From Sipunculus nudus (taxonomy: Eukaryota; Annelida; Sipuncula; Golfingiida; Sipunculidae): a stretch of 64,000 nucleotides of DNA. The notes under the pieces were generated by a model, which did not search any database, was not told where the DNA came from, and was given only the letters and a program-made list of their open reading frames with translations. A program made the translations under genes and the position numbers. This document shows, piece after piece, positions 18,008 through 31,364 of this stretch; the stretch's first letter is position 1, and every line of letters begins with the position of its first letter. The stretch covers positions 1,391,001 through 1,455,000 of the forward strand of contig CM049308.1 of NCBI GenBank assembly GCA_026874595.1, in the 5' to 3' direction.

Positions 18008-19829
18008 GTTGCCCTTCCGTCAAGAAATTGACTCTCCTGAGTCAAAACAAACAAACAAAAATAAACTATATTGTTAGAATTACACAATATAAATTACCTT
18101 AGCTGTCATTAATTTAAACTTGCATCACATGGAAACACTTGAATTTTATATAATAGGATTAATGTAAAAACAAGTATAATCATCCTCATCAACATAGTAA
18201 ATATGCTACATACAATCAAAGTGAATATTCTGACGTAGTAAAATGAACAAAACTAAAATAACAAAGTGTGAGAATATGCCGTTGCCGCTTTCGTTTGTTC
18301 AGTGATGCATACATTTGGCTCATGAGATGAAGTGCATGATTGACATGATTTTAATTTTGTGGAATGATGGTCCTGCCAGAGATTTTGCCTTCATCTAATA
18401 ATTTAGTCCTAATTGTTGGATCCTTAATTTTGTTTAAATATGACATATAAATATAGATAAAAGACAAATTCAAGGCAGTGATCACATTGAATGAAATGAA
18501 ATAAGTGAGCTAAATAATATGCATTCAAAATTTGGGAAAGTAAAAGCCAAAAAAAAGTAGTAGCACCAAGTGCAATTAATTTAAGCAAATATACGTTAAT
18601 TTTCTACTCAGACAAGTATTCACTATGTTAATTAGTTTTTATACTTCATTACTACCAATAACCATGTACACCTATCCATTTTTTTTTTTCGATTCTATGA
18701 CAACAAATTTGGGCGCAAGTCTTTACAAGTATATACATTTCCTATACATGTATAATGTAATAATCACATTGGACTATTATTGCAAAAATAAGACATGATA
18801 TATACTATGGTATATATTTAAATAGATGGTATATACTATTGCCTATTATTCCAGGGATTTTACTCTTCGTCATCACTGTTTACAATATACATGCAAAAGG
18901 TACATTCATTTGTTTCTGCTTTACAGATATTACAAAAATTGTTTCTTATGGATCTACCGCACATTTCACAATGTTGGACCCTATTTTTACACTTTTCCAT
19001 TTTACACTTTCTTTGCCTATTAAAATTCTGTCTTTGGTAGTGACCTCTTCCTCCCTGAACTGATATATTATTGACCTGAGGTGCTAGCTGCTGGTCTAAC
19101 TGTCTGATGGTTTTAACATGGGATTTCAATTTTTTGGTTAGTTCATTTATCAACCCATCTTGAATTTCAGAATTTCTTTCTAATGTATTGTTGTAGTGTT
19201 TTGATGTGTCTAATTCTTTTTCCAAAACACCCAATCTATCATTTAGTTTCTGTGTTTCCTGGACTAACTCTTTATTTGCTAATTCAAGTGACTCAATTTT
19301 GACCTGTTCATCTTCAAGAGATACAGTATTTACTGAAACTGATGAAACTTTCTTAACCCTTTTCTTCAGCTTAATGCGCAAAGCATCATTTTCAACATTG
19401 ACTGTAGTTTTCGAATTTAAAGTTTGACAAAGTTCATTGTTTGAAATGTCCATGAAGGGTAGATCAATGGTATCTTTTGGTGGATTTCATTCAGTATGAA
19501 TGAATGCAGGTTCGCCTTTTCTTGCATCTTGATGTTCTCTGGAGTTCTGCTGTTGTGTAAAACAACAGTGGGCATAGTGATTCCACTGATGGCAATTATG
19601 ACACCTTTTTCCTTGTGCTGGACAGTGACATGTGTGGGCTCTGTTGTATGTCAATCCACATTTGTAGCAGAGTCCTCTTTTCTTGAACCAGATCATGCAT
19701 AGAACTGGCATCTTTAGCTGGGGAATTAGTCCAAATATGATCGGGGGGAATAAGTCGAATTAATGTTCACTTGGCGTTGTAAGAGAAGTACCGAATAGTA
19801 GTTGGATCGCAAGCCGGATTCTCCCCAAC
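18008..19829 (-). mobile_element. Retroelement internal region, copy 1
   Basis: About 1.8 kb between two LTRs, holding only the gag-like frame at 18860-19711 (minus) and roughly 0.85 kb of non-coding sequence before the next LTR. No reverse transcriptase, integrase or protease frame is visible, so the element looks non-autonomous. A short purine-rich GACGGAAGGGC sits just before the downstream LTR in element orientation. Confidence 0.8.
18860..19711 (-). pseudogene. Retroelement gag-like frame, copy 1, one stop codon
   Basis: About 284 codons in one frame. The first part has a Cys-rich stretch ending in a canonical zinc knuckle CX2CX4HX4C (from RCHNCHQWNH). Next comes a Leu/Lys/Glu-rich coiled coil (KIESLELANKELVQETQKLN), then a C-terminal Cys-rich block with CEMC, CNIC and CTFC pairs and an acidic tail. 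An in-frame TGA near 19487 divides it; the sister copy has no stop there. Knuckle first and coiled coil after is unlike the usual Gag order. Role inferred from LTR context only. Confidence 0.75.
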
Positions 19830-20517
19830 TATCACCGTCCAGTTGTTTGCGTGCTTTTATTCACAGATTGCTGATTTTCTCAGATAGAAATTCTTTAGTC
19901 CAGATGTAATTTACTTTCAGGTTTATTCAATCAAAGTTAACAATAACAAATGTCCAATATATATATTCTGCTAGTTTTCCCTATTTTCCACTTAACTGAT
20001 TCTGTTCTCTCTGTCTCTCTTTCTCTCTGTATTAACTCCTGTTCTTATTCCTGTCTCTTTTTTCTCTCTTAGCTCTCTAACTCTTTGACTCTCCTCTCTT
20101 TAGCTCTGACCTTAACTCTCTGGTTCAGTAGCCACTATCTCTATTTATACATTTGTCCAAAATAATAATTGCAATTAAGGAATTTCTTACAGCATTAATA
20201 CAAGACATATTGTGTAATACATTCAACACCTTTCTTGCCCTCTTGTGAACACCTAATTCTAAACTGTTAATTAATTACTTTATCTGTGCCTGTCACTTTA
20301 AGAGTTAACCCAGTCAAATGTATGAACATGCTTATTAATGAATTCTCTGTGAACACTAATCAAAGGGCTGGCAGTTAAATAATAAACTGAAATGTAATTA
20401 GAAAGTTACCCTGCACAGAAGTCTACTAAATACCTGTTTCATTCCATAGGACTGATCACCTTATAATTGGTAAAATATAATGATTTGAATTATCATAAAA
20501 TTATCACACTGGTGATA
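19830..20517 (-). mobile_element. LTR, middle copy shared by two elements
   Basis: A 688-bp copy between the two internal regions. With its flanks it shows the longer inverted pair CAACTATCACC...GGTGATAGTTG, because both neighbours are internal sequence. A single LTR between two internal regions suggests LTR-LTR recombination or tandem integration. Confidence 0.9.
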
Positions 20518-22342
20518 GTTGCCCTTCCGTCAAGAAATTGACTCTCCTGAGTCAAAACAAACAAACAAAAATAAACTATATTGTTAGAATTACACAATAT
20601 AAATTACCTTAGCTGTCATTAATTTAAACTTGCATCACATGGAAACACTTGAATTTTATATAATAGGATTAATGTAAAAACAAGTATAATCATCCTCATC
20701 AACATAGTAAATATGCTACATACAATCAAGGTGAATATTCTGACATAGTAAAATGAATAAAAACTAAAATAACAAAGTTTGAGAACATGCCATTGCCCCT
20801 TTCGTTTGTTAAGTGATGCATACATTTGGCTCGTGAGATGAAGTGCATAATTGACATGATTCTAATTTTGTGAACGATGGACCTGCCAGAGATTTTGCCT
20901 TTTATCTAATAATTTAGTCCTAACTAATGGATCCTTAATTTTGATAAAAAAAAATGACGTATGAATATAGACAAAAGACAAATTCAAGGCAGTGATCACT
21001 TTGAATGAAATGAAATAAGTGAGCTAAATAATATGCATCCAGAATTTGTGAAAGTACAAGCTGAAACAAAGTAGTAGCTCCTAGTGCAATTAAATTTAGC
21101 AAATATACGTTAATTTTCTACTCAGACAAGTCTTCATCATTGTGTTAATTAGTTTTTATACTTCATTACTACCAATAACCATGTAAACCTATCCATTTTC
21201 TTTTCTCAATTTTGTGCCAAAAGGCATAAGTCTTTACAAGTCAGTATATACATTTCCTATACATGTATATTGTAATAAACACACTGGACTATTATTGCAA
21301 AAATAAGACATGATATATACTATGGTATATATTTTAAATAGATGGTATATACTATTGCCTATTATACTAGGGATTTACTCTCTGTCATCACTGTTTACAA
21401 TATACATGCAAAAGGTACATTCATTTGTTTCTGCTTTACAGATATTACAAAAATTGTTTCTTATGGGTCTACCGCACATTTCACAATGTTGGACCCTATT
21501 TTTACACTTTTCCATTTTACACTTTCTTTGCCTATTAAAATTCTGTCTTTGGTAGTGACCTCTTCCTCCCTGAACTGATATATTATTGACCTGAGGTGCT
21601 AGTAGCTGATCTAACTGTCTTATGGTTTTAATATGGGATTTCAATTTTTTGGTAAGTTCATTTATCAACCCTTCTTGAATGTCAGCATTTCTTTCTTATG
21701 GATTGTTGTAGTGTTTTGATCTGTCCAATTCTCTTTCCAAAACAACCAATCTATCATTTAGTTTCTCTGTTTCCTGGACTAACTCTTCATTTGCTAATTC
21801 AAGTGACTGAATTTTGACCAGTTCATCTTCCACAGATGCAGTATTTACTGAAACTGATGAAACTTTCTTAACTCTTTTCTTCAGCTTGATGCGCAAAGCA
21901 TCATTTTCAAAATTGACGACAGTTTTCAAATTTAAAGTTTGATAAAGTTCCTTGTTTGAAATAACCATGAAGGGTAGTTGACTGGGAGCTGCAAAACTTC
22001 TTCCAGAATGAACGTCTCCAGGTCCACATTTTGTTATATCATCATCTTCTCTTGCACTTTGCTGTTGTGTTAAACAGCAGCGGGCAAAGTGGTTTAGTTG
22101 ATGGCATTTGTGGCATCTTTTTCCTTTAGCTGGACAGTGACATTGATGGGCTCTGGTGTATGTAAATCCACACTTGTAGCAGAGCCTTCTTTTTTGGAAC
22201 CAAATCATGCATAGGAGTGGCATCTTTTAGCTGGGGAATTAGTCCAAATTTGATCTGGGGGAATTAGTCAAATTAATGTTAACTTGGCGTAGTGTGAGAT
22301 GTACCGAATAGTAGTTGGAACGCAAGCCAGATTCTCCCCAAC
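20518..22342 (-). mobile_element. Retroelement internal region, copy 2
   Basis: Counterpart of 18008-19829 with scattered substitutions and small indels. After the upstream LTR (element orientation) comes GTTGGGGAGAATCTGGCTTG; the TGGGGAGAAT segment is a candidate primer-binding site, but no tRNA match can be checked here. Confidence 0.8.
21375..22223 (-). pseudogene. Retroelement gag-like frame, copy 2, one stop codon
   Basis: Same architecture as copy 1: zinc-knuckle Cys/His cluster (CHKCHQLNHFARCC), coiled coil, C-terminal CEMC/CNIC/CTFC block. It is broken by an in-frame TAA near 21696, a different site from the stop in copy 1. The two copies therefore decayed independently after duplicating. 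Confidence 0.75.
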
Positions 22343-23044
22343 TATCACTGTCCAGTTGTTTATGTGCTTTTTTTCACAGGTTGCTGATTTTCTCAGATAG
22401 AAGAATTCTTAAATCCAGATGTAATTTACTTTCAAGTTTATTTAATCAAAGTTAACAATAACAAATGTCCAAAATATATATATTGATAGTTTTCCCTATT
22501 TTCCACTTAACTGATTCTGTTCTCTCTGTCTCTGTCTCTGTCTCTCTTTCTCTCTGTATTAACTCCTGTTCTTATTCCTGTCTCTTTTTTCTCTCTTAGC
22601 TCTCTAACTCTTTGACTCTCCTCTCTTTAGCTCTGACCTTAACTCTCTGGTTCAGTAGCCAGTATCTCTATTTATACATTTGTCCAAAATATTAATTGCA
22701 ATTAAGGAATTTCTTACAGCATTAATACAAGACATATTGTGTAATACATTCAACACCTTTCTTGCCCTCTTGTGAACACCTAATTCTAAACTGTTAATTA
22801 ATTACTTTATCTGTGCCTGTCACTTTAAGAGTAAACCCAGTCAAATGTATGAACATGCTTATTAATGAATTCTCTGTGAACACTAATCAAAGGGCTGGCA
22901 GTTAAATAATAAACTGAAATGTAATTAGAAAGTTACCCTGCACAGAAGTCTACTAAATACCTGTTTCATTCAATAGGACTGATCACCTTATAATTGGTAA
23001 AATATAATGATTTGAATTATCATAAAATTATCACACTGGTGATA
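22343..23044 (-). mobile_element. LTR, right copy (5' LTR in element orientation)
   Basis: A 702-bp copy starting TATCACTGTCC (one change from the sisters) and ending CACACTGGTGATA, followed by CAACAATAGCCTCC. The modular element without insertion reads ATACAACAAGAGCCTCC (16108 and 30310), confirming the insertion point and the CAAC duplication. Confidence 0.9.
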
Positions 23045-23697
23045 CAACAATAGCCTCCAACAAAATTCAATACCTCCCATAATTTTGCAGCTTTTATTTT
23101 CAAATTTCAGATTTTAACAGATTAAATCCTTATTTGTACATGCTGTGAAAATTAGATCCACAGTTCTTACAGGAAAAAAACGTGCCATGGTCAAAGTTGG
23201 GCAAAATTTAAGGTACCAATTTTTTTATTTTTGCTAATATTTAAAAAAAATTTTAAATTTTGATCTAATTTTGGGTATACAATTTAATTTTGATTAATTA
23301 AAGTTATATTATTGGAAAAAAAGTCCATAGCTTTAACATGTTTTGTGTTAAGTGATCAAATATCTTTCCTGATTTTTTACAAAATGCATTATGTTTGGGC
23401 CCATAACTTTCCTAAATTAAATAATACAGACATTATTTCTGGCATGTATATAGAAACTATATAGAGGAATATTTATGGTAAATATGAGGAAACACAGATG
23501 AGTGTTTTCGATGTTAGGCAGTCCTGAAGTGTGAATATAGGTTTTTTAATAAAAAATTGAGGTTTTTCCTTAATTTCTCAAAGGAACGAAGTTGCAAAGA
23601 CCCAGTTTTGGGCTTGGTAGGAGATCATGGGGACAGCTAACATTATGCTGAATTTTGGATTCCTAGGTCTTATGGTTTCAAAACGTGCCACATCTAC

Positions 23698-23737
23698 GGA
23701 CGGACGGACGGACCGACAGACGGACGGACGACGGACA
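23698..23737. repeat. (ACGG)n tract of the modular element
   Basis: GGACGGACGGACGGACCGAC-type microsatellite just inside the hairpin end of the modular element; also at 30964-31026 and, inverted, at 44443-44510, 56265-56300 and 60701-60740. Confidence 0.9.
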
Positions 23738-23954
23738 ATGGACCACGACTATAGCTCAGATGACTTATAGTCAGCTGAGCTAAAAATGACAAATGCTTCA
23801 TATGCGCTTACCACCATTAATTAGTGACCTATTAACTTTACATTGCTTTTTGGTTTAATAGCATGTGTTCTGTGTTTACTAACAGCATTAAAAAAAAAAA
23901 CAAGTTGACACATCCATCATAGGGGCATAATCAGAATGTTTCTTAGCAAGAATT

Positions 23955-25108
23955 ACCAATAGATCATTAATATGTACACAGGGTAATTACCTATAGACTG
24001 TTAATATGTACACAGGGTAATTACCTATAGACTGTGAATATGTACACAGGGTAATTACCTACAGACTGTGAATATGTACACAGGGTAATTACCTACAGAC
24101 TGTGAATATGTACACAGGGTAATTACCTACAGACTGTGAATATGTACACAGGGTAATTACCTACAGACTGTGAATATGTACACAGGGTAATTACCTACAG
24201 ACTGTGAATATGTACACAGGGTAATTACCTACAGACTGTGAATATGTACACAGGGTAATTACCTACAGACTGTGAATATGTACACAGGGTAATTACCTAC
24301 AGACTGTGAATATGTACACAGGGTAATTACCTACAGACTGTGAATATGTACACAGGGTAATTACCTACAGACTGTGAATATGTACACAGGGTAATTACCT
24401 ACAGACTGTGAATATGTACACAGGGTAGTTACCTACAGACTGTGAATATGTACACAGGGTAGTTACCTACAGACTGTGAATATGTACACAGGGTAGTTAC
24501 CTACAGACTGTGAATATGTACACAGGGTAGTTACCTACAGACTGTGAATATGTACACAGGGTAGTTACCTACAGACTGTGAATATGTACACAGGGTAGTT
24601 ACCTACAGACTGTGAATATGTACACAGGGTAGTTACCTACAGACTGTGAATATGTACACAGGGTAGTTACCTACAGACTGTGAATATGTACACAGGGTAA
24701 TTGCCTACAGACTGTGAATATGTACACAGGGTAATTGCCTACAGGCTGTGAATATGTACACAGGGTAATTGCCTACAGGCTGTAAATATGTACACAGGGT
24801 AATTGCCTACAGGCTGTGAATATGTACACAGGGTAATGACCTACAGGCTGTTAATATGTACACAGGGTAATGACCTACAGGCTGTTAATATGTACACAGG
24901 GTAATGACCTACAGGCTGTTAATATGTACACAAGGTAATGACCTACAGGCTGTTAATATGTACACAGGGTAATGACCTACAGGCTGTTAATATGTACACA
25001 GGGTAATGACCTACAGGCTGTTAATATGTACACAGGGTAATTACCTACAGACTGTTAATATGTACACAGGGTAATTACCTACAGACTATTAATATGTACA
25101 CAGGGCAA
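23955..25108. repeat. 34-bp minisatellite, about 34 copies, with blocks of variants
   Basis: Unit AATTACCTACAGACTGTGAA followed by TATGTACACAGGGT. Variants come in runs: AATTACC first, then AGTTACC, then AATTGCC with AGGCTG, then AATGACC with TTAATATG, then AATTACC again. No spacers vary between units, so it is not CRISPR-like. Not next to a recognised exon. Confidence 0.97.
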
Positions 25109-27435
25109 GCCATGCATATATCACAAATTTTGCAATTAATGCAAGTGAATGGCTGGCTTTATAAGGTTTTAAAGAGCAATCTATATCATAGTCAGGTCGC
25201 TGTACCTCTGTTTTAGGCCATGTTCACCCTCATATGCCTCTAGCCCCTGTACTGCCTCCAGTAACTGACAGGTGTGTGAAATGTCCATCTCTGAAGGCTC
25301 AGTCAGGCTCCGTGGCTGGCTCACTCCTTTATACTCCATAATTTATTCAATTAAGAAGTTTCCCTTTGACAGCCAACCAGTTAAGCTTCCACTGAAAGTG
25401 AAAGCATATATTATCTTATATACATGTATATTATTTGTGTCAAGATGTTTGAAGCTCCACAGTGACTTCACTGACACAAGAGTTGTCTTCTGGTGTAAAG
25501 TCATTATGAGTTCAGTATAACTTCATTTAGACAAATAATGGACAAATCCAACCTGTATGGACCATAAAACATTGACAAAGTAGGTGTGAAGAACACTCAG
25601 CCTTCTAAGAAAACTCTTGATGAATCATACTCCTCTTAAACTCATTTATTTTACTGATTTTGCATGTAATTGTCATACTTTGTGTGCTTGTTTTCTCTGA
25701 GTGCATTATCTATGTGATTGCACTGTCTACATGTGAGTGCACAGTCTATATATGAGTGCACTGTCTATATGTGAGTGAACTGTCTATATGTGAATGCAAT
25801 GTATATATGTGAGTGCAATGTCCATATGGGAAGATGAAATAAAAATTAATAACAACTATTATGGTTTGATTTTAATGAAAATAAATGTCACAGTGAGCAG
25901 AAACAATGTCCATTAAGACTGATACAGTCCCCTGGGTGCAAGAGTAAACCCAAACACTTAATTTCATGAGCATGCATGACTATCTTTTGAATTTTGTTCC
26001 CTGTGAGTTCCTGCTTCATCAACAATGAAGGAAGCTGTCAGTGGTGTCCACATTTAAATTAATTACATGCTGAGCCTTTAAATAACTCTGATGTATTTAT
26101 TGCATGTTTCGGGTGGGGTGGGCAAGTGTTGCATCATCACAAGTGAGCTTTTCAGGCATGGGGGAAACAAGGGACCTGTGGGTCACAGCACTCAGCTGAA
26201 AATACTCCACTGTAGTTAAATAAATATGCAACATGCCAGCTTGGGATCCAAGACCTGATAATTTATGCTAATTCAGACATTTATATTAATGTTATCATCA
26301 TTAATATTTCCTTCACATATATAATCATACAGAATTCTGTATTTCAAGATTTGGTTCACTCATACAATAACAGTTTACCTCCACTATTTTATGGACTTAT
26401 CTGATATATTAATTGACTCCCCGCACTTAAAAACATGCTTGTGCAACAGCAAGAGTCTTAGGCAGTGCAGTTTAACATTGAACATTATTGAATTGTACAA
26501 AGTGTATACTGGTTTAACTGTGTTGGATGGGTGGGTCCTCAGGGAGAGATATGGGAGTAACCAGACACCTGTGACACAGCAGAGCTGGGGTGCTGCCTTA
26601 TTGTGGCATGGCTAATCTGGTACCACTGTCACTCTGGGAAGATTATACTCTGTGGCATGGCCACATGCACAAAGAAAAAGGCCTGACAACTTGCTGGCAA
26701 AAGGCCCTGTGCAATATGACCCTAATATTTTGTAAGGTCTGTACCTGCTATCTTTTGTCATTGGCTGATAGCTTGATATATAGGTCAAGTTGTCAATCAG
26801 CTGACCAGTTGCTATCAGCCAATCGCAGGCGGCTAGTAATTAACTCCACCAACTGTGCATCTCTTGGAATTGAGCAGTGGACCCAGATTTAAGGCTGCCC
26901 AAGCCCTCTGTGGCAGCCAGGGTATGTATGGTGGCTTTATACACCAGGGTCTGTTTAGACGGTGTCAACTTCCTGGTGTAGCCACCCACTTTAACCAGCA
27001 GTCATTCTTTTTAGCCAATATGTATATTTTAATTTCATATTTAACTTAAGCAATAATATTGCAGTTTGATTATTTGAAGGTTTAGAATCTAAATTTTATT
27101 TCAGTCAAACACTGTTGTTTTTATTTCTTTAAATTGCACAAGTACATGCTGTCCAGTCCCGATTGTTTTCCCCAAGAATTAAAAGCAAACAATTGCATGA
27201 ATAAGGGTAACTGCCAGTCAGTAAAATCATAATGAGATCACTCTATGGTTGATTGTCATTTATCAAACCAAGTTTTACATTCTAAAGTAATTTAATCATA
27301 CTTAGACTAGCAATTACACTTTCAGGCCCACAAACACAAACTAATTGAATTTAAAAAATTCTGAATTGGGGTTAAGTTTTGGCTTAGACATATGAACACA
27401 GGTTGAAACACAACCTTCATGGCTAACGTAAAAAA
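25109..27435. other. Unassigned intergenic region
   Basis: Mostly unique AT-rich text with a short irregular repeat of CTGTCTATATGTGAGTGCA at 25720-25820 and a fragment of the modular-element left end (AACAAGGGACCTGTGGGTCA) at 26168. Several open frames of 60-100 codons (26391-27049) overlap in different frames and match nothing I recognise. Confidence 0.5.
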
Positions 27436-27942
27436 TTTAAAGGGACATAATCAGGAGCAATATTTTTCCTATTCTTTAACACCACTAGTTCAGATTTGCT
27501 TTAAACAAAAGTTTCCCAGCAAAACCGATCCAGCACACAGTCTCATTTTCTCGCATACGACTGTTGTTATAGCCCTGCGTGTTGGTAAACACAGTCTGTT
27601 TACGATGACAAGGCCGCATGACCGGAGTCCGATTAAGAGAGGCAACACGCGGTGTTTCAGCCAGGGGGAACATGTATTTCATTTTTTTTTTAGCAAAGTC
27701 AGTCAGGATATCTCCTGATTGGCACGTGTTGTGGCTCCTCGCATCACACGGCCCGATGCACTGTGTTTATGTTTACACCTGCGACTGCGACCGCGCCCGG
27801 TTCACTGTTATTAACACTCGTTTACAGGAGTAAGCAAACGGTTTCAGGGCAATATTTTGGCAGGTACAGATTGATTTAAAAGGGAAGAAACTATTTTTCA
27901 TGTTAACTCAACATGCTTTATAGAAGATTGGGCCCCTTTAAA
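27436..27942. mobile_element. MITE with TTTAAAGGG ends, copy 1
   Basis: The left end TTTAAAGGGACATAATC and the right end GATTGGGCCCCTTTAAA are imperfect inverses. TTAA lies within both ends and could be a target duplication. Internal text (TTTGCTTTAAACAAAAG, GTTTATGTTTACACCTG) is shared with 34309-34799. It directly abuts modular element copy B. Confidence 0.7.
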
Positions 27943-30900
27943 CAAGGGACCCATGGGTCACGGCGCTCAGCTGATCGTGATTGGACTATAAATGTTTCTC
28001 CACTGTGATACTATATCGAGTCGATAAAGCTTATGAATATCATGTACATGTTAGGCTATTATAAAGGAATGTAATGTAATATGTGAGTAAATGATAAATG
28101 AAATTACCTGACTGATGGATTAATAGAGTCAAAAAAAGTGGTTTATTTTTTATTTATTTAGGAGGGGTTGAAAATTGTGATATATTTGAGCAAATATGAA
28201 TGCAATGACAGCAGTAATAAGCAGTAGTAGAATGATGATAAGGCTATTTGTTGAAGGATCTAAAGTGTATGGTAGTCTGCAAGCATTCAATTTGACAGAT
28301 ATGATGTTATGATTAACTATGCTGATGAAGTGATTTATGAATATGTGACTGTATGACACAATATCTCTTTAGTCTTGACAAGGTACATTATTATGATGCC
28401 CACTATGTCTACATATTACACAATATTGACATAATTTCTGGCATGTACATAGGTACCTATGGACAATAGTTATACAAAATATAAAAGTATGAATATATCT
28501 GATTCATCTTGTTCTTGCTTACTGAGGCTGACTTTGGGATGGGGTTCGGAGAAGGGAAAAGTGACGGCAGCAGGAAGGTGGATGTAGAAATATTCTATTG
28601 TAATGTTTTTCATTTATATAAGAATATGAAAAGCTAAGAGGAAAGGGGCCCTCCTACTTGGTTATAGTAAAGTTCTAAATATAGGATTGCAAACTAATAC
28701 TCTGACAAGACTGTCATGAAGAAAAACAGTAAAAGTTTTGAGATACTGTGTTGCATACGAAAATTTAAAGATGAACAGGCAAGTGGACAGAATGGACTAA
28801 TACCTTTATTTCACTTTCAAGAGAATAATGCATTTAAGTTTATATATAATCCTATTTTTTAAGCAGATCTACTATTTCCATTAAGAAGTTTTTATCTGAA
28901 TCATTTTTTTATTTACAGGTTTATAAATTTTTAATTAAAAAACCTTAAAATATAAGTTTAAATATTAGAATTGTTGCAAAAGTTGCAATCATTATTTAGT
29001 AAAAAACATTGGGTCATATTATGCATACACATATATTTTATTATTTTTAAATCATAAATGTTTAAACTGATTTTAAAAGAAAATAATGCCACAACATGGC
29101 ATCTACAAGAATATTCCTTGAATCACTATTAAAAAGTTTTGCACATTGGAGTTTTCAGGATATGCTTAATTTTATTCACCAAAATAAAATAAAAGTAAAT
29201 TTGATAAAATAAAACATCTTTTCAAATAAAGTATACACACTGTTGGTTGAATGAGGGACAAACAATATCATTGTGCTAATTACTATCCCAGTTTTAATAA
29301 ATTACTGTAATTAATAGTCAATATCACACCTGGTGAAGTTTTTACTCTTCTGAAGTAAGAAATTACTTATCTCATGAACATCCACACTTTCACAGCAATA
29401 CACCACTTTGTGGACACAATTAAATGTACACTTTAATCATTGTAACCCTGGTGGTTCAATACAAAATCTAAAATGTAGCATGTCCAAGAATAAAAATAAA
29501 ATACAGAAAAATTATAACATTCATCTAGTTTATGCACCAGCTGGGGGGGATGAGTGCAGGGCAGAGGGGAAGCCTGCTAGTAGTGGCCAAGCTGGGCCAA
29601 GGTAAGCTGCCTGGGGTGGGTTACATAATGCAAGTGAAGGCTGTACTACTAGGTGGGCTAGATGTAAACAACACTTGACATGGTGTATGAAAACATGAAT
29701 AAAAGCTATTCATTCCAATCAATTTCTTTTGAAAGTTCAGATTTTAAAAGATTAAATCCTTATGCATATATGCTGGGAAAATTAAATCAACAGTGCCAAA
29801 GTTGGACAAAATTTAAGGTATTGATTTTTTTATTTATGCTAATAACTTAAAAAATTTGCAAAATTCAGATCTAATTTTGGGTTATATTCCTGAAAAAAAG
29901 TCTCTAGGTTCAGCAATTCTCATGTTAGGTGAGTAAATATATTTCCTGATTTAAAAAAAAATTGCATTATGTTTTGGCCTATTACTTCAAAATAATACCC
30001 AATACTGACCTAATTTTTGGTATGTTCATAGAAAATGTATAAAAGAATGTGAATACTAAATACGATCAAAAGCAGATCGGTGGTTTTGATATTAGGCAGC
30101 CTTGAAGTGTAACAATGGCTTTATTTTATGGAAAACAGAGTTTTTTTTCCTTAATATCTCGAAGGAACAAAGTCCTAATGACCCAATTTTTCGGTATGGT
30201 AGGAGATTTTGGGGACATCTAAAATTATGTCAACAGCCTGGGGAGCATAGAGATGTGCACTGAATGACCTACGGTCATCAAAGTGGACTGCTTGACAATG
30301 TAAGGGAATACAACAAGAGCCTCCAAAAAAATTCAATAACTAGCCTAATTTTGCAGCTTTTATTTTCAAATTTCAGATTTTAACAGATTAAATCCTTATG
30401 TATACATGGTGTGAAAATTAAATCCACAGTACTAACAGGAAAAAATACATGCCATGGCCAAAGTTGGGCAAAATTTAAGGTACCAATTTTATATTTTTGC
30501 CAATATTTAAAAAAATTTAACAAATTTTGATCTAATTTTTTGTATACAATTAAATTTTGATTAATTAAAGTTGTATTACTGGAAAAAAGTCTCTACCTTT
30601 AACACTTTTGGTCTTAAGTGACCAAATATCTTCCTGATTTTTTTACAAAGTCCATTATGTTTGGGCCCATAACTTTTTTAAATTATATAATGCTGACTTT
30701 ATATCTGGCATGTACATAGGAACTATATAGAGGAATATTTATGGTAAATATGAAGAAAACCAGATGAGTGGTTTTGATATTAGGCAGTCCTGAAGTGTGA
30801 AAATAGATTTCTAATAAAAATTTGAGGTTTTTCCTTAATATCTCAAAGGAACGAAGTCCTATTGACCCAATTTTTGGCATGGTAGGAGATAATGGGGACA

Positions 30901-31073
30901 TCTAACTGTATGCCGAAATTCAGATTCGTAGGTCCAACGGTGTCGAAACGTGCCAGTCTTACAGACGGACATCCAGACGGACAGACAGACAGATGGACGG
31001 ACAGACAGACGGACGGACGACGGACAATGGACCATGACTATAGCTCAGATGACTTATAGTCAGCTGAGCTAAA
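27943..31073 (+). mobile_element. Large modular repeat element, copy B
   Basis: Begins AACAAGGGACCCATGGGTCA next to GCTCAGCTGA (the first two bases overlap the end of the MITE) and ends with the (ACGG)n tract and the GCTCAGATGAC...GTCAGCTGAGC hairpin. Contains two clear copies of the GGGCAAAATTTAAGGTA module and an intact GGGAATACAACAAGAGCCTC, the empty counterpart of the LTR insertion site in copy A. Non-coding; 28680-29700 shows no recognisable subfeature. Confidence 0.7.
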
Positions 31074-31364
31074 AATGAAAACGTCTGAAGAAGAATACTG
31101 TAGCACAAAACACCTTTGTCACGTTATAATAGGAACAAACTCCTGCCTTTCAATTTTCGTATCACATGCCTACTTTTCCAGCAGCACTCGACATTGCACA
31201 ACTTGGTTCCTGAACCAATCTTTTTTGTTTACATGTTTTACATTCACCACAACATTGTTCCGAACTGTCTGATAATTTTGCTTGGATTGTTCACCAGATG
31301 GCAGTGTTGTGCTGAAAGTTACAAAAATATTCAGCACACATTCTCATACGTGACATCTGGACGG

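Larger units (their letters stand above)
15179..23785 (+). mobile_element. Large modular repeat element, copy A, split by an LTR retroelement array
   Basis: The left end is AACAAGGGACCTATGGGTCG next to GCTCAGCTGAA. The right end has an (ACGG)n tract, GGACAATGGACCACGACTAT and the hairpin GCTCAGATGAC-TTATA-GTCAGCTGAGC. In between are two or three diverged modules of about 0.5-0.7 kb (shared text GGGCAAAATTTAAGGTACC, GACAATGTAAGGGAATACAA). Removing 17312-23044 leaves about 2.9 kb. The same ends recur in both orientations elsewhere in the window. No protein is encoded; probably a non-autonomous DNA element. Confidence 0.75.

Noticed and set aside
26391-27049. Three overlapping 64-100 codon plus frames
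   Set aside because: No recognisable domain, splice structure or composition shift.
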